Origin: Candidatus Solibacter usitatus
GTDB taxonomy: Bacteria; Acidobacteriota; Terriglobia; Bryobacterales; Bryobacteraceae
Reading direction: 5' to 3'
Length of the DNA stretch: 47,111 bases
NCBI GenBank assembly: GCA_016191645.1
Contig: JACPVQ010000192.1
Coordinates: forward strand, 1 to 47,111
The notes under the pieces were generated by a model that was not told the origin of the DNA, ran no database searches, and saw only the letters and a list, made by a program, of their open reading frames with translations. This document shows, piece after piece, positions 35,601 through 42,761 of this stretch; positions within the stretch are counted from its first letter, which is position 1, and the number at the start of each line of letters is the position of its first letter. The position numbers were made by a program, and so were the translations under genes.

Positions 35601-36273
35601 TCAGACGCGGCATCGACCCGAAGGTTCCCACCGTGCCGGGGTTCGTCAAGGAAATAGTGGTCCCCGCGAAATCGTCAGGGGTCAAACGGCTTTTCCGTCC
35701 GCGAGCGACAAGATCGTCGAACGCCTGTGTGAATCCGAAGAAATCCAGGTTGCCGGCATCCTTGATAGATGGGACAACCAGCGAACGGTTGCCGTCTTTG
35801 CCCGCAACGTCGATGGCAAGACCGATGTTGATGCGCTCACGCACCATTCGCTGCGGGTCGCCTTCGATCTCCGTGTACGCGTTATTAATGTTGCGATGCT
35901 TCCCCAGCGCCTTGACGATGGCCCAGGCAACCAGGTGCGTAAAGCTGATCTTGCTTTTGCCCGTGAGTGCGCGGTGCTGATTGAGAATCCTGCGGTTCTC
36001 TTCGACTACTTTCACCGGAATGATGCGCTGCGACGACGCCACTGGAATGGAAAGCGACGCCGTCATGTTTTGCGCGATTTTTGCCGCTGCTCCGCGCAAC
36101 TGCGTTGCCTCACCAGCTACGGGAATTACCGGCGCGCTGGTGCCATTGGGCGCGCGGTGCTCAAACAGGCCGGTCCAGCTATCGTCCACGGTACGCCGGT
36201 CGTGGAGATATTGCTGGTAAATCTCGTCCTCAAGCCAACTGTTTACAGAAACGGGATGTTCGGGTTTCGCCAT
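32653..36273 (-). CDS. kgd: Fused 2-oxoglutarate dehydrogenase E1 with succinyltransferase E2 domain (Kgd/OdhA-type)
   Basis: 1206 residues from ATG 36273; the open frame extends 96 codons further but overlaps the DUF3800 gene and has no family sequence. Order: short E1-type N terminus (VNSWLEDEIYQQYLHDRRTVDDSWTGLFE), an E2 catalytic acyltransferase domain (about residues 85-320) with DHRVIQGAESG near 266, then a complete E1: HRGRLTVLANVVGKP near 511, GDAAFAGQGVV near 614, GMQ-like EGQFGDFVNGAQV near 940. There is no lipoyl domain. This is the architecture of mycobacterial Kgd and corynebacterial OdhA, which join the E1 and E2 steps of the TCA cycle complex; lipoyl E2p and E3 come from elsewhere. 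No FHA-protein (OdhI/GarA) gene is nearby. Confidence 0.92.
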   Translation of the reverse strand: MAKPEHPVSVNSWLEDEIYQQYLHDRRTVDDSWTGLFEHRAPNGTSAPVIPVAGEATQLRGAAAKIAQNMTASLSIPVASSQRIIPVKVVEENRRILNQHRALTGKSKISFTHLVAWAIVKALGKHRNINNAYTEIEGDPQRMVRERINIGLAIDVAGKDGNRSLVVPSIKDAGNLDFFGFTQAFDDLVARGRKSRLTPDDFAGTTISLTNPGTVGTFGSMPRLMVGQGAIIATGVIDYPAEYQGVSPSVRAMIGISKVMAVTCTYDHRVIQGAESGMFLAHLQELLQGEHAFYESLFADLKLPHHPVRWETDRLQAMPGFGAGTSSSEEVAKHAAVLQLINAYRVRGHLIADLDPLGSDPQYHPELDPATYGLTLWDLDREFLTGTLGRCEEDGPKKISAPLREILETLRGTYCGKISCEYMNIQVPEQKRWLQEHMEPQANAWPIGADARIRALRMIVEAEEFEHFLHSRFVGQKRFALEGAESAIAILDALLSHAANCNVREIVMGMAHRGRLTVLANVVGKPLTQIFSAFEGELDPDATQGSGDVKYHLGASGVYESASGAKIRVSLSPNPSHLEAVNPVVEGIVRPKQDRMGDQNREMVIPLLVHGDAAFAGQGVVVETLNLSQLEGYTTGGTIHLIINNQIGFTTNPYESRSTHYCTDVARTVQAPIFHVNGDDPEACLRAAELAFEYRQAFKKDVVIDMFCYRRHGHNEGDDPSYTQPVMYRKIRQQPSVAKTYGEKLVREIVIPAEQVSEMHRDSVKRLSDAFDAAQSKREEFEVQELSPVPRESAPCASTAIRTEVMEKVLRGLTALPADFHLHPKLRGFLEKRKEVLNGVAIDWATAESVAFGSLLLEGTHVRLSGQDSARGTFSQRHLELYDVETGRPYIPMRHLDAEQAAFDVIDSSLSEFAVMAYEFGYSLGDPLALVMWEGQFGDFVNGAQVLIDQFLSSAESKWGQPSGLVLLLPHGYEGQGPEHSSARVERFLQLCAENNMQVANCTTPAQYFHLLRRQMRGGADGRGIRKPLIIFTPKSMLRHPKAVSTIAELTAGTFQEVLSGNAIAPEGGISRILLCTGKVYWDLTAARDERKADNTAIIRLEQLYPFPAERVQAELNRYPASASVLWVQEEPRNMGAWRFAQDHLDALLEVSRRRVRYAGRPESASPATGSSKRHAQEQAELLEDAFSAAPVAHRRTRMVRKKVKS

Positions 36274-36391
36274 GAAGGTACTGCGCGGACACACGAGCGG
36301 CTCGAGCGCCACCGTGGCTAAACAACCATCATACCTTGAGAGGTCATTGCCTGAGGCTCCCCCAGAGTGTCGCAGCCGCTGCGCGCGAACG

Positions 36392-37198
36392 CTAAAGCCA
36401 CGGCCCGAAACGATTGGGATGCTTCCAGTTGTAACAAGCTGGGCAATCGCACGGACCAACAGATGTTGAGGGGCGAAAATGCCTGAGTCCGTGCAGAGTT
36501 CCGTCTCGTTGGTTGAAACGATGGATGAACTTGTGGACCAATGATGGATTGCGGCGTTCATACAACATGAAGACCGAATGCGCCACGAAATCGGCTATCT
36601 GCAACAACCGGGTCTCCTTGACGCTCGCAAAGTAAGGGATGTCACACAGATTCTTCAACACACCCCACCGGGTTCCTAATTGACGAAAATCTCTAACCCA
36701 GACCTTCGCGCGCTTGTCGAATCGTCCTTCGGCAAAAACGACAAGACCGCGTTGGGGATCCTCGATTTCGTTACGCTTGGTCAGAAATCTGTCGAACCTG
36801 GACAGGATTGGTTCTGTGGCAAGCAGCACCGCATCTTCGCCATATAGAGTGGAACTCTTTTCAATCGCTGCTGCAAAGAGAGAAACCCCAGGATCGTTTG
36901 AATTTGCGATTACGTCCGCAATGTCATCCAGAACCTCTATTCTCTTGGCTTCGGGAACATTACGCCAAAAACCCTTTCCGCTCCGCATTGGCGAAGCGTG
37001 AAACTCCAGCGGCGGAACTCCGGGAAAATGTTTGGTCTGAACGGCCTCCAAACCTTGAGACAGAAAAAATGTCTGGCGCTCAAAGACAGCAGCGCCCCCT
37101 AGAACGAAAAACTTGTCCGCAGGATCAGACTCATTTCCGGATTCATCCAAGTAAAGGAGGTACACGCGGATGTGATTGAAGACAACTGGCCGCACCAT
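36392..37198 (-). CDS. DUF3800 domain protein
   Basis: 268 residues. DUF3800 signature YLLYLDESGN is at the N terminus, with the acidic residues of an RNase-H-like fold; the second signature LLQIADFVAHSVFMLYE lies near residue 210. GLVVFAEGRFDK sits between. The family is often found in mobile or defence-linked genes, and a nuclease role has been suggested but not shown. Base composition looks lower in GC than the neighbours and the gene has a near-consensus promoter of its own, consistent with recent acquisition. No partner gene is present; neighbours are housekeeping genes. The C terminus has CDCPACYNW, a possible metal-binding cysteine group. Confidence 0.8.
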   Translation of the reverse strand: MVRPVVFNHIRVYLLYLDESGNESDPADKFFVLGGAAVFERQTFFLSQGLEAVQTKHFPGVPPLEFHASPMRSGKGFWRNVPEAKRIEVLDDIADVIANSNDPGVSLFAAAIEKSSTLYGEDAVLLATEPILSRFDRFLTKRNEIEDPQRGLVVFAEGRFDKRAKVWVRDFRQLGTRWGVLKNLCDIPYFASVKETRLLQIADFVAHSVFMLYERRNPSLVHKFIHRFNQRDGTLHGLRHFRPSTSVGPCDCPACYNWKHPNRFGPWL

Positions 37199-37211
37199 TT
37201 AGGGCACGCGT

Positions 37212-37233
37212 GAGTTCCGACATGAGGGAACTC
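37212..37233. promoter_or_regulatory. Dyad GAGTTCC-N8-GGAACTC in the DUF3800 leader
   Basis: A perfect seven-base inverted repeat (37212-37218 and 37227-37233) just after the predicted transcription start. It could be an operator or an RNA hairpin in the leader. Orientation of the half-sites is opposite to the Gram-positive LexA box. Confidence 0.5.
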
Positions 37234-37249
37234 TACCAATCGTGCCTTT

Positions 37250-37278
37250 ACTATATCCGGCGCATTAGTACATGTCAA
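37250..37278 (-). promoter_or_regulatory. Near-consensus promoter of the DUF3800 gene
   Basis: On the minus strand TTGACA (37278-37273), exactly 17 bases, then TATAGT (37255-37250). This is the best sigma70 match in the window. Transcription would start near 37243, with a ~45-base leader before the ATG at 37198. Confidence 0.7.
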
Positions 37279-37302
37279 TGCTGAACTAGCTTACCCCTAA
37301 TC

Positions 37303-38082
37303 CTAGGAGCTCAAAAGGCCCATCACCTGGAATCCGGCATCGACGTAGATGACATTACCCGTGACGCCGCGTCCCAAATCGCTGGCCAGGAAGACGGCGG
37401 TGTCGGCTACTTCGGCGGGGTCGGTGTTGCGCCGCAGCGGAGCATGAGCGGCGACGCCGTCCAGCACCTTGGAGAAATCCTTAATGCCGCGCGCCGATGC
37501 GGTCTTGATGGGACCCGCCGAGATCGCATTGACGCGGATCTTCGACGCGCCCAAATCGCTCGCAAGATAGCGCACGCATGCCTCCAGCGCCGCTTTCGCC
37601 ACGCCCATCACATTGTAGTTGGGAACCACGCGCACGGCCCCCAGGTAGCTCAAAGTCAAAATAGCGCCACCCTCGGGCATCAGCGGAACCACGGCGCGCG
37701 CTACCGCCACCAGCGAATAGGCGCTTACATCCTGCGCCACCTGGAAGCCGTCGCGCGAGGTTTCCACAAACGGCCGCGACAGGTCTTCGCGATTGGCGAA
37801 GGCGATGCTGTGTACAACCGCGTTCAACGTGACGCCGTCGGCCTTAAAGCCCTCCACCAATGCCGCGAGTTCTTCGTCTTTGGTGACGTCGCAGGCAATC
37901 ACTTTCTCAGCGCCCAATTCCGCGCCGAGATCCTCCACGGTTTTTTGCTGCCGCTCTCCCTGATAGGTCAACAACAGGCGCGCGCCTTCGCGTCGCACCG
38001 CCTGCCCGATGGCATAAGCAATGCTCCAACGATTGGCGACACCTAGAACTAAGACGGTTTTCCCTTCGAGTAATTGAGGCAT
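37303..38082 (-). CDS. fabI: Enoyl-[acyl-carrier-protein] reductase
   Basis: 259 residues, short-chain dehydrogenase fold. Reduces enoyl-ACP in fatty-acid elongation. FabI-specific features: GVANRWSIAYAIGQA cofactor loop, LNAVVHSIAFANRED, LSYLGAVRVVPNYNVMGVAKAALE with the Tyr-x6-Lys catalytic pair, and NAISAGPIKTASARGI substrate loop. These rule out FabG. TACAAT (38096-38091) lies eight bases before the ATG, so the mRNA may be nearly leaderless. It follows the epimerase gene in the same direction. Confidence 0.95.
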   Translation of the reverse strand: MPQLLEGKTVLVLGVANRWSIAYAIGQAVRREGARLLLTYQGERQQKTVEDLGAELGAEKVIACDVTKDEELAALVEGFKADGVTLNAVVHSIAFANREDLSRPFVETSRDGFQVAQDVSAYSLVAVARAVVPLMPEGGAILTLSYLGAVRVVPNYNVMGVAKAALEACVRYLASDLGASKIRVNAISAGPIKTASARGIKDFSKVLDGVAAHAPLRRNTDPAEVADTAVFLASDLGRGVTGNVIYVDAGFQVMGLLSS

Positions 38083-38090
38083 GAACCGCT

Positions 38091-38096
38091 ATTGTA
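38091..38096 (-). promoter_or_regulatory. Candidate -10 box of fabI
   Basis: TACAAT on the minus strand, eight bases before the fabI ATG (38082) and at the end of the epimerase gene. No Shine-Dalgarno lies between. Confidence 0.35.
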
Positions 38097-38099
38097 GCG

Positions 38100-38939
38100 T
38101 CACGCAACGTTCTGCTTCAGGAATTTGATGCCTTCGAATGCGATCGCATCGGGAGACGAAGCAAGATCGCGCCAGATGGCGGCGGCCGCGGCAATGGCCT
38201 CGATGTTGTAGCCGAAACTCTCAATGGTGAGATAGCCGTTGTAGCCGATCTCGCGCAGTGCCGCGAATACGGCAGCCCATTCGACGTGGCCACTTCCTGG
38301 AATTCCGCGGTCGTTTTCGCAGGTGTGCACGTGTTTCAGATGAGGGGCCGCGGTTCGATACGCAGCGGCGATATCTTTCTCTTCGATGTTGCAGTGGAAC
38401 GTGTCGATCAGCAGGCCGATTCTCGGATGTTTCACAGCGGCGCAAAGGGCCGCGCCATCGGCCGCCGTATTCAGAAAGAACGTCTCGAAGCGATTCAGCG
38501 GCTCAATCGCCATTTCCATTTTGTATTCATCCAGCGTTGCGCCGAGTTCCTGATACGATTCGATGGCCCGGCTCCATTCGTCCCGCGTACGCCGCCGCCC
38601 CGGCAGCCAGCCCACAGGCGAATATAGAGGACCGGCGATCATATGGCTACCCGCTTCGGCGCTCACCGCGATGGCCCGCCGTACGTGATCTTTCGCCGTG
38701 GCGCGCACCGACGCGTCCTCGTCGAAGAGGCTGGTGCGATGTGGAATGACGACGCACGACGTCGCGCCGAGCTGGTTCGCCTCCAACTCGCGCCGGATGG
38801 CAGCAGCCGGGCAGTTCTCCGGATCGAGCAGTGGCAATTCTATGCCGTCGAAGCCGGCAGCCTTGATGCGCGGGAAGAGCGGAAATTGTTCCTCCGTTAC
38901 ATTCGCGGTCCAGATAAAAAAGTTGACGCCAAATCGCAC
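38100..38939 (-). CDS. Sugar-phosphate isomerase/epimerase-like TIM barrel (AP_endonuc_2 family)
   Basis: 279 residues from GTG 38939, which has AGGAG seven bases upstream; an ATG eight codons earlier (38963) has no such site. The protein begins VRFGVNFFIW and has the metal-binding pattern of the D-tagatose/D-psicose 3-epimerase and xylose-isomerase-like family: Glu in MAIEPLNRFETFF, Asp-His in GLLIDTFHCNIEE, His in HLKHVHTCENDRGIPGSGHVEW, Glu in GYLTIESFG. It probably epimerises a keto-sugar; the exact substrate is unknown. It sits between fabI and an RraA-like gene. Confidence 0.85.
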   Translation of the reverse strand: MRFGVNFFIWTANVTEEQFPLFPRIKAAGFDGIELPLLDPENCPAAAIRRELEANQLGATSCVVIPHRTSLFDEDASVRATAKDHVRRAIAVSAEAGSHMIAGPLYSPVGWLPGRRRTRDEWSRAIESYQELGATLDEYKMEMAIEPLNRFETFFLNTAADGAALCAAVKHPRIGLLIDTFHCNIEEKDIAAAYRTAAPHLKHVHTCENDRGIPGSGHVEWAAVFAALREIGYNGYLTIESFGYNIEAIAAAAAIWRDLASSPDAIAFEGIKFLKQNVA

Positions 38940-38982
38940 GCGGATTCTCCTGTTCCGTTGCATTCTACCAAGTGGGCGGGGC

Positions 38983-39654
38983 CTACAGAATGCCGTACTT
39001 CCGGAATGCTTCCTTGGCCGGCATGCCGGCTTCTATCTCGCGGCGAACGTGCTTTTCACCGCGCGCTTTTTCCAAAGCGGCCGTGAAAATTTCCACCTCG
39101 GCGGAACGAGGGATGACGCACACGCCGTCACAATCGCCGAATAGCAGATCTCCCGGTGAAACGGAGGCTTGGCCTACTTGCACGGGGACGCGGTAATCCA
39201 CTACTTTCCCGCGAGGCTCCTGATCTTGCGCGTAAGAGCCGTGGCAGAACACCGCAAAGCCAAGATCGAGAATGCCGCGCATGTCGCGCGTATAGCCATC
39301 GAGAATCGCCGCCGCCGCGCCGCATCGCATGGCTCGCGTCGACATCAACTCGCCCCACAGAGCGTACTCGGGCGATCCGCCGGTGCAGAGGTAGATTTCA
39401 CCCGGCATCAACGAATCGAGTGCGTCGATCATCAATCCGAAAGGAGGAGTGGTGTCGTCATCTGCGCGGTCAGCGGAAAGCACGGTCATGGCGCGGCCAA
39501 TGGCCACCGTGTCGCGAGTGAGCGGCTGAATCCGCGGAGGAAAAAACTGCTTCCGCAGACCCATCTTGTCCATTACGTCGCCAACCACGGCGACAAACAA
39601 TTCGGCCCGTACCAGCGCGTAAAGTTCCTGATCGTTTTGCCAGTACGCAGGCAT
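38983..39654 (-). CDS. RraA-family protein (HMG/CHA aldolase-like)
   Basis: 223 residues. The start ATG 39654 overlaps the stop of the MBL gene (TAATG), so translation is coupled; the open frame upstream is a shadow. RraA fold signatures: TPPFGLMIDALDSLMPGEIYLC, GELMSTRAMRCGAAAAILDGYTRDMRGI with the conserved Arg-Asp that in 4-hydroxy-4-methyl-2-oxoglutarate aldolases helps bind the metal and substrate, and GDLLFGDCDGVCVIP. It is either a metal-dependent aldolase/decarboxylase of 2-oxo acids or a related lyase. The next gene is the TIM-barrel epimerase. Confidence 0.87.
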   Translation of the reverse strand: MPAYWQNDQELYALVRAELFVAVVGDVMDKMGLRKQFFPPRIQPLTRDTVAIGRAMTVLSADRADDDTTPPFGLMIDALDSLMPGEIYLCTGGSPEYALWGELMSTRAMRCGAAAAILDGYTRDMRGILDLGFAVFCHGSYAQDQEPRGKVVDYRVPVQVGQASVSPGDLLFGDCDGVCVIPRSAEVEIFTAALEKARGEKHVRREIEAGMPAKEAFRKYGIL

Positions 39655-40487
39655 TAGCGGACTTCGGCGATCAGACCCGGCACGCCTTTTGTCCAGAGCG
39701 CGCTGGGTTTCCATCCGAACTCTTCGATGTTCAGCATCTTCGCCACTTCTTCCGCCGGCTTGCCGCCCTTCTTCAACTCCGAAACTTTCATGCGAACTTT
39801 CTTGAAGGTCTCCACCCAGTTGCGAAGATCCTGCTTGGTCATGATGGGGCCGTGGCCGGGGATCACTTTGTCGAAGTTCAGCGCAAGCGCTCTCTCCAGA
39901 GTGCTGGTCCATTCGATGGCGCTGCCGCCGCCCGCGTAGTCGATGAACGGCGTACCCGCGACGAAAAGATCGCCGGTGTGAAGAACGCGATGTGCCGGGA
40001 ACAACACCACGGCGTCTCCATTGGTGTGACCGCGGCCGAAGTAGTGAGCGCGCAGTTCCTTGCCGCCTACCCGCATCGAAGCCATGTCGCTAAAGGTGAT
40101 GCGCGGCGCGCCGGGCTGGTTGCCCTTGGTCATGTTCGCGAATACGTTGTCATGCGCAACGATTTCAGCGCTCTTGATGAGCGTCGTATTGCCGCCCGTA
40201 TGGTCGCCGTGATGATGCGTGTTCATGATGTAACGCACCGGCTTGTTGGAGATGGATTTCACCTTCTCCAGGATTTCCGGCACGTTGCGGTCGAACTTGT
40301 CGTCCACCAGAATCGACCCTTCGTCCGTGGTTAACACGGCGACATTGCCGCCGCTGCCCACGATGACGTGAAGGTCATCGGCCAGCTTTTCCACGGTCAG
40401 CGGCTGATTCGCCTGCTGCGTCGTGGCGACATAAAGTCCGCCGATGGCGATTACGCCGGCCAGCGCTCGAATCCAAAGTGCGTGCAT
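39654..40487 (-). CDS. MBL-fold metallo-hydrolase, exported
   Basis: 277 residues from ATG 40487, which has GGGGAGG six bases upstream. A signal peptide or anchor (WIRALAGVIAIGGLYVA) is followed by the beta-lactamase fold: metal motif NTHHHGDHTGG near residue 90, GRGHTNGDAVVLFP with the next His, HTGDLFVAG with the bridging Asp, and VIPGHGPIMTK with the last His. Similar periplasmic proteins are quinoprotein-relay or B3-like hydrolases; a beta-lactamase role is not supported. It leads the MBL-RraA-epimerase run. Confidence 0.88.
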   Translation of the reverse strand: MHALWIRALAGVIAIGGLYVATTQQANQPLTVEKLADDLHVIVGSGGNVAVLTTDEGSILVDDKFDRNVPEILEKVKSISNKPVRYIMNTHHHGDHTGGNTTLIKSAEIVAHDNVFANMTKGNQPGAPRITFSDMASMRVGGKELRAHYFGRGHTNGDAVVLFPAHRVLHTGDLFVAGTPFIDYAGGGSAIEWTSTLERALALNFDKVIPGHGPIMTKQDLRNWVETFKKVRMKVSELKKGGKPAEEVAKMLNIEEFGWKPSALWTKGVPGLIAEVR

Positions 40488-40519
40488 ATCATCCTCCCCT
40501 GGGCTAAACTCAACTACGA

Positions 40520-41557
40520 ATGAAAGTGGCTCTCGATGCCACTCCGCTAACGGAGCCAACCGGAGGGATCCGCCGCTACACCATGGAGCTGGCGAACGCG
40601 CTCGCGCGTTTGGAGCCGCGAGACGAGATCATTCTCGTATCGGATCAATCGTACCAACAACCGGGTATTCCTGGCGTGCGGTGCGTCCGGCAATCTTCCG
40701 GGAAATGGTGGTCTGTGGGATTGCCGCTTTGGCTTCGCCGTGAGCGCGCCGATATTTTTCACGGAACCGATTTCTCTGTTCCTTACCTTCCGCTGACGCC
40801 GTCCGTGATGACCTTGCATGATCTGTCGCCGTGGCGCACGGGGGGGTCGGATCGAGTGCGTAGACGAACGCCATGGCTGCTGCGATTCGGGCTGCCTTCG
40901 ATGATCATCACGCCAAGCGAATCCGTGCGAAGAGAAGCTATGGAAATGTTCCGGTTGCCGGCGGAAGAAGTGGCTGCCATCCCGCTGGCGGCGGCGACAC
41001 ATTTTCAACCGTTGGAGATTTCGCCGGCACGCGGCAGCTACTTTCTGTTTGTTGGAACCATCGAGCCGCGCAAAAACATAAGCCGAATCATCGAAGCTGT
41101 GCGGGAATTGCGACGGCAGGGCTTGGCCGTCGAGCTGCATCTCGCCGGGAGGGCGCGTGCGGGCAGCGAATTGCCCCAGGGCGAAGGCATTCGCTTCCTG
41201 GGAGAAGTGGCGGAGGAGGAACTCCCGAAACTTTATGCGGGTGCTTGCGCTGTGCTCTATCCATCTTTATATGAAGGGTTCGGATTGCCTGTTCTGGAAG
41301 CCATGCAGAGTGGCGCAATGGTGATCGCCTCGCGCGATCCGGCGGTGATGGAGACCGCCGGTGACGGCTGCATTTGCCTGGATGCATGCGATACGGCGGT
41401 ATGGGTGGAGGCACTGCGCGCGGCTTGGACCAACGGCGACCTTCGCCAACAGTGGAAAGATCGCAGCTTGCGGCGAGCGGCACAATTTTCATGGCAGAAA
41501 ACCGCCGCGCTCACTCGGGAAGTGTACGCAACGGCGATGCGGCGGTTCCACGGATGA
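40520..41557 (+). CDS. Glycosyltransferase, GT4 family
   Basis: 345 residues, GT-B fold. The N-terminal acceptor domain starts MKVALDATPLTEPTGGIRRYT with the Gly-Gly-rich loop. The donor domain has FVGTIEPRKNISRIIEAV and the E-x7-E motif in YPSLYEGFGLPVLEAMQSG near residue 250. It transfers a sugar from a nucleotide donor to a growing glycan at the inner membrane; donor and acceptor are unknown. First gene of the glycan cluster; TAAACT nine bases before the ATG may be its -10 box. Overlaps the next gene by ATGA. Confidence 0.88.
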   Translation: MKVALDATPLTEPTGGIRRYTMELANALARLEPRDEIILVSDQSYQQPGIPGVRCVRQSSGKWWSVGLPLWLRRERADIFHGTDFSVPYLPLTPSVMTLHDLSPWRTGGSDRVRRRTPWLLRFGLPSMIITPSESVRREAMEMFRLPAEEVAAIPLAAATHFQPLEISPARGSYFLFVGTIEPRKNISRIIEAVRELRRQGLAVELHLAGRARAGSELPQGEGIRFLGEVAEEELPKLYAGACAVLYPSLYEGFGLPVLEAMQSGAMVIASRDPAVMETAGDGCICLDACDTAVWVEALRAAWTNGDLRQQWKDRSLRRAAQFSWQKTAALTREVYATAMRRFHG

Positions 41558-42750
41558 GCCGCGCCTTATTCCTCTCGCCGGAGCCGCCGTATCCACTCAC
41601 TGGAGGCGGTCAACTTCGAACCGCGGCGCTTCTGGAATACGTGGCAAGACGCTTCGACACGGATCTTGTTCTGTTCCATGTAGACGGCGCTAGTGATCCG
41701 GCTGAGGGTCTCCCGCCTCATTTGGTTAAGGAAGTGTACAAGCTCAGGCTACCCGCGCATTCCAAGCGTCCTGTCGCGCGTGCTGTAAGAAACCTGGGCC
41801 GGCTGGCGCGGAGAGTCCCTCCGCTGCTGGATCGATTTTCTGGCAAGACTCTGCCGTTGGATCGTTGGCTTCAAGGACGTACCTACGATCTGGCGATCAT
41901 CGAGCACTTCTGGGCAGCGCCCTACGCGGACGTTCTGCGCAAGCATGCGTCGACGCTGGTCTTGGATCTGCACAACATCGAATCGGAGTGGCATGAACGA
42001 TTCGCGGCGCACGAATCTTTTCCCGCATCGTGGGTGCATCTGGAATTCGCCAACTTGTACCGCGCACGGGAACAACAATGGTTGCCGCGCTTTGATTGCA
42101 TCCTGACACCTTCGCAAAGAGAAGCCGACCGCATTCGAACTAGTAACGCAGCCGTGCACGTTTATCCCAACACCATTCCTCACGCCGTTCTGCCCGTGAT
42201 AGAAAAAACGCAATCGCTTGTTTTTTCCGGCAACTGGGAATACGAGCCGAACCGCCGCGGTCTTCGTTTTTTCCTGCACCAGGTTTGGCCCGCGGTACGC
42301 GCGAAGCATCCGGACCTCCGTTTGCGCTGCCTGGGAAAGAATCCGCACGCCATCGCGGAGATGGTTGGGCCCGACACTTCCATCGAAATGACGGGACCCG
42401 TCGGGAACGCCGTGGAAGAACTGGCACGCTCCACCATCGCCGTCGTGCCATTGCTTTCGGGGAGCGGAACCCGCGTGAAAGTTCTGGAAGCGTGGGCTGC
42501 CGGTCTCCCCATCGTTTCCACACGCTTGGGCGTGGAAGGGCTCGATGCGATCAAGGGAACGCACTGTCATATCGCAGACTCGCCGGGAGAGTTCGCGTTC
42601 TGCATTTTGCATCTATTGAATGACGATGCTCTTCGTGCGCGACTTGGCCGCGCGGGACGGGTTCTCTATGAAGAGGCGTACACGTGGGAGGCGGGGTGGA
42701 AAAAACTGGAGAAGATAGACTCTCTAACTCGTGCTGAGCGTCTATACTAA
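41554..42750 (+). CDS. Glycosyltransferase (GT4-like)
   Basis: 398 residues from ATG 41554, overlapping the previous stop by four bases. N-terminal domain: FLSPEPPYPLTGGGQLRTAALL with the donor/acceptor Gly loop. C-terminal domain: LVFSGNWEYEPNRRGLRFFL and VVPLLSGSGTRVKVLEAWAAGLPIVS, the nucleotide-sugar binding region. The type resembles enzymes in exopolysaccharide clusters (sugar transferase with PEP-CTERM/EpsE-like family). Specificity is unknown. Confidence 0.87.
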   Translation: MSRALFLSPEPPYPLTGGGQLRTAALLEYVARRFDTDLVLFHVDGASDPAEGLPPHLVKEVYKLRLPAHSKRPVARAVRNLGRLARRVPPLLDRFSGKTLPLDRWLQGRTYDLAIIEHFWAAPYADVLRKHASTLVLDLHNIESEWHERFAAHESFPASWVHLEFANLYRAREQQWLPRFDCILTPSQREADRIRTSNAAVHVYPNTIPHAVLPVIEKTQSLVFSGNWEYEPNRRGLRFFLHQVWPAVRAKHPDLRLRCLGKNPHAIAEMVGPDTSIEMTGPVGNAVEELARSTIAVVPLLSGSGTRVKVLEAWAAGLPIVSTRLGVEGLDAIKGTHCHIADSPGEFAFCILHLLNDDALRARLGRAGRVLYEEAYTWEAGWKKLEKIDSLTRAERLY

Positions 42751-42761
42751 AGTTACGCAGC

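Noticed and set aside
36274-36561. 96-residue N-terminal extension of the oxoglutarate enzyme
   Set aside because: It overlaps the DUF3800 gene in another frame and shows no family sequence; MAKPEHPVSVNSWL at 36273 is a natural start.
37212-37233. LexA box before the DUF3800 gene
   Set aside because: Half-sites are GTTCC...GGAAC, the reverse of GAAC-N4-GTTC, and the spacing is eight.
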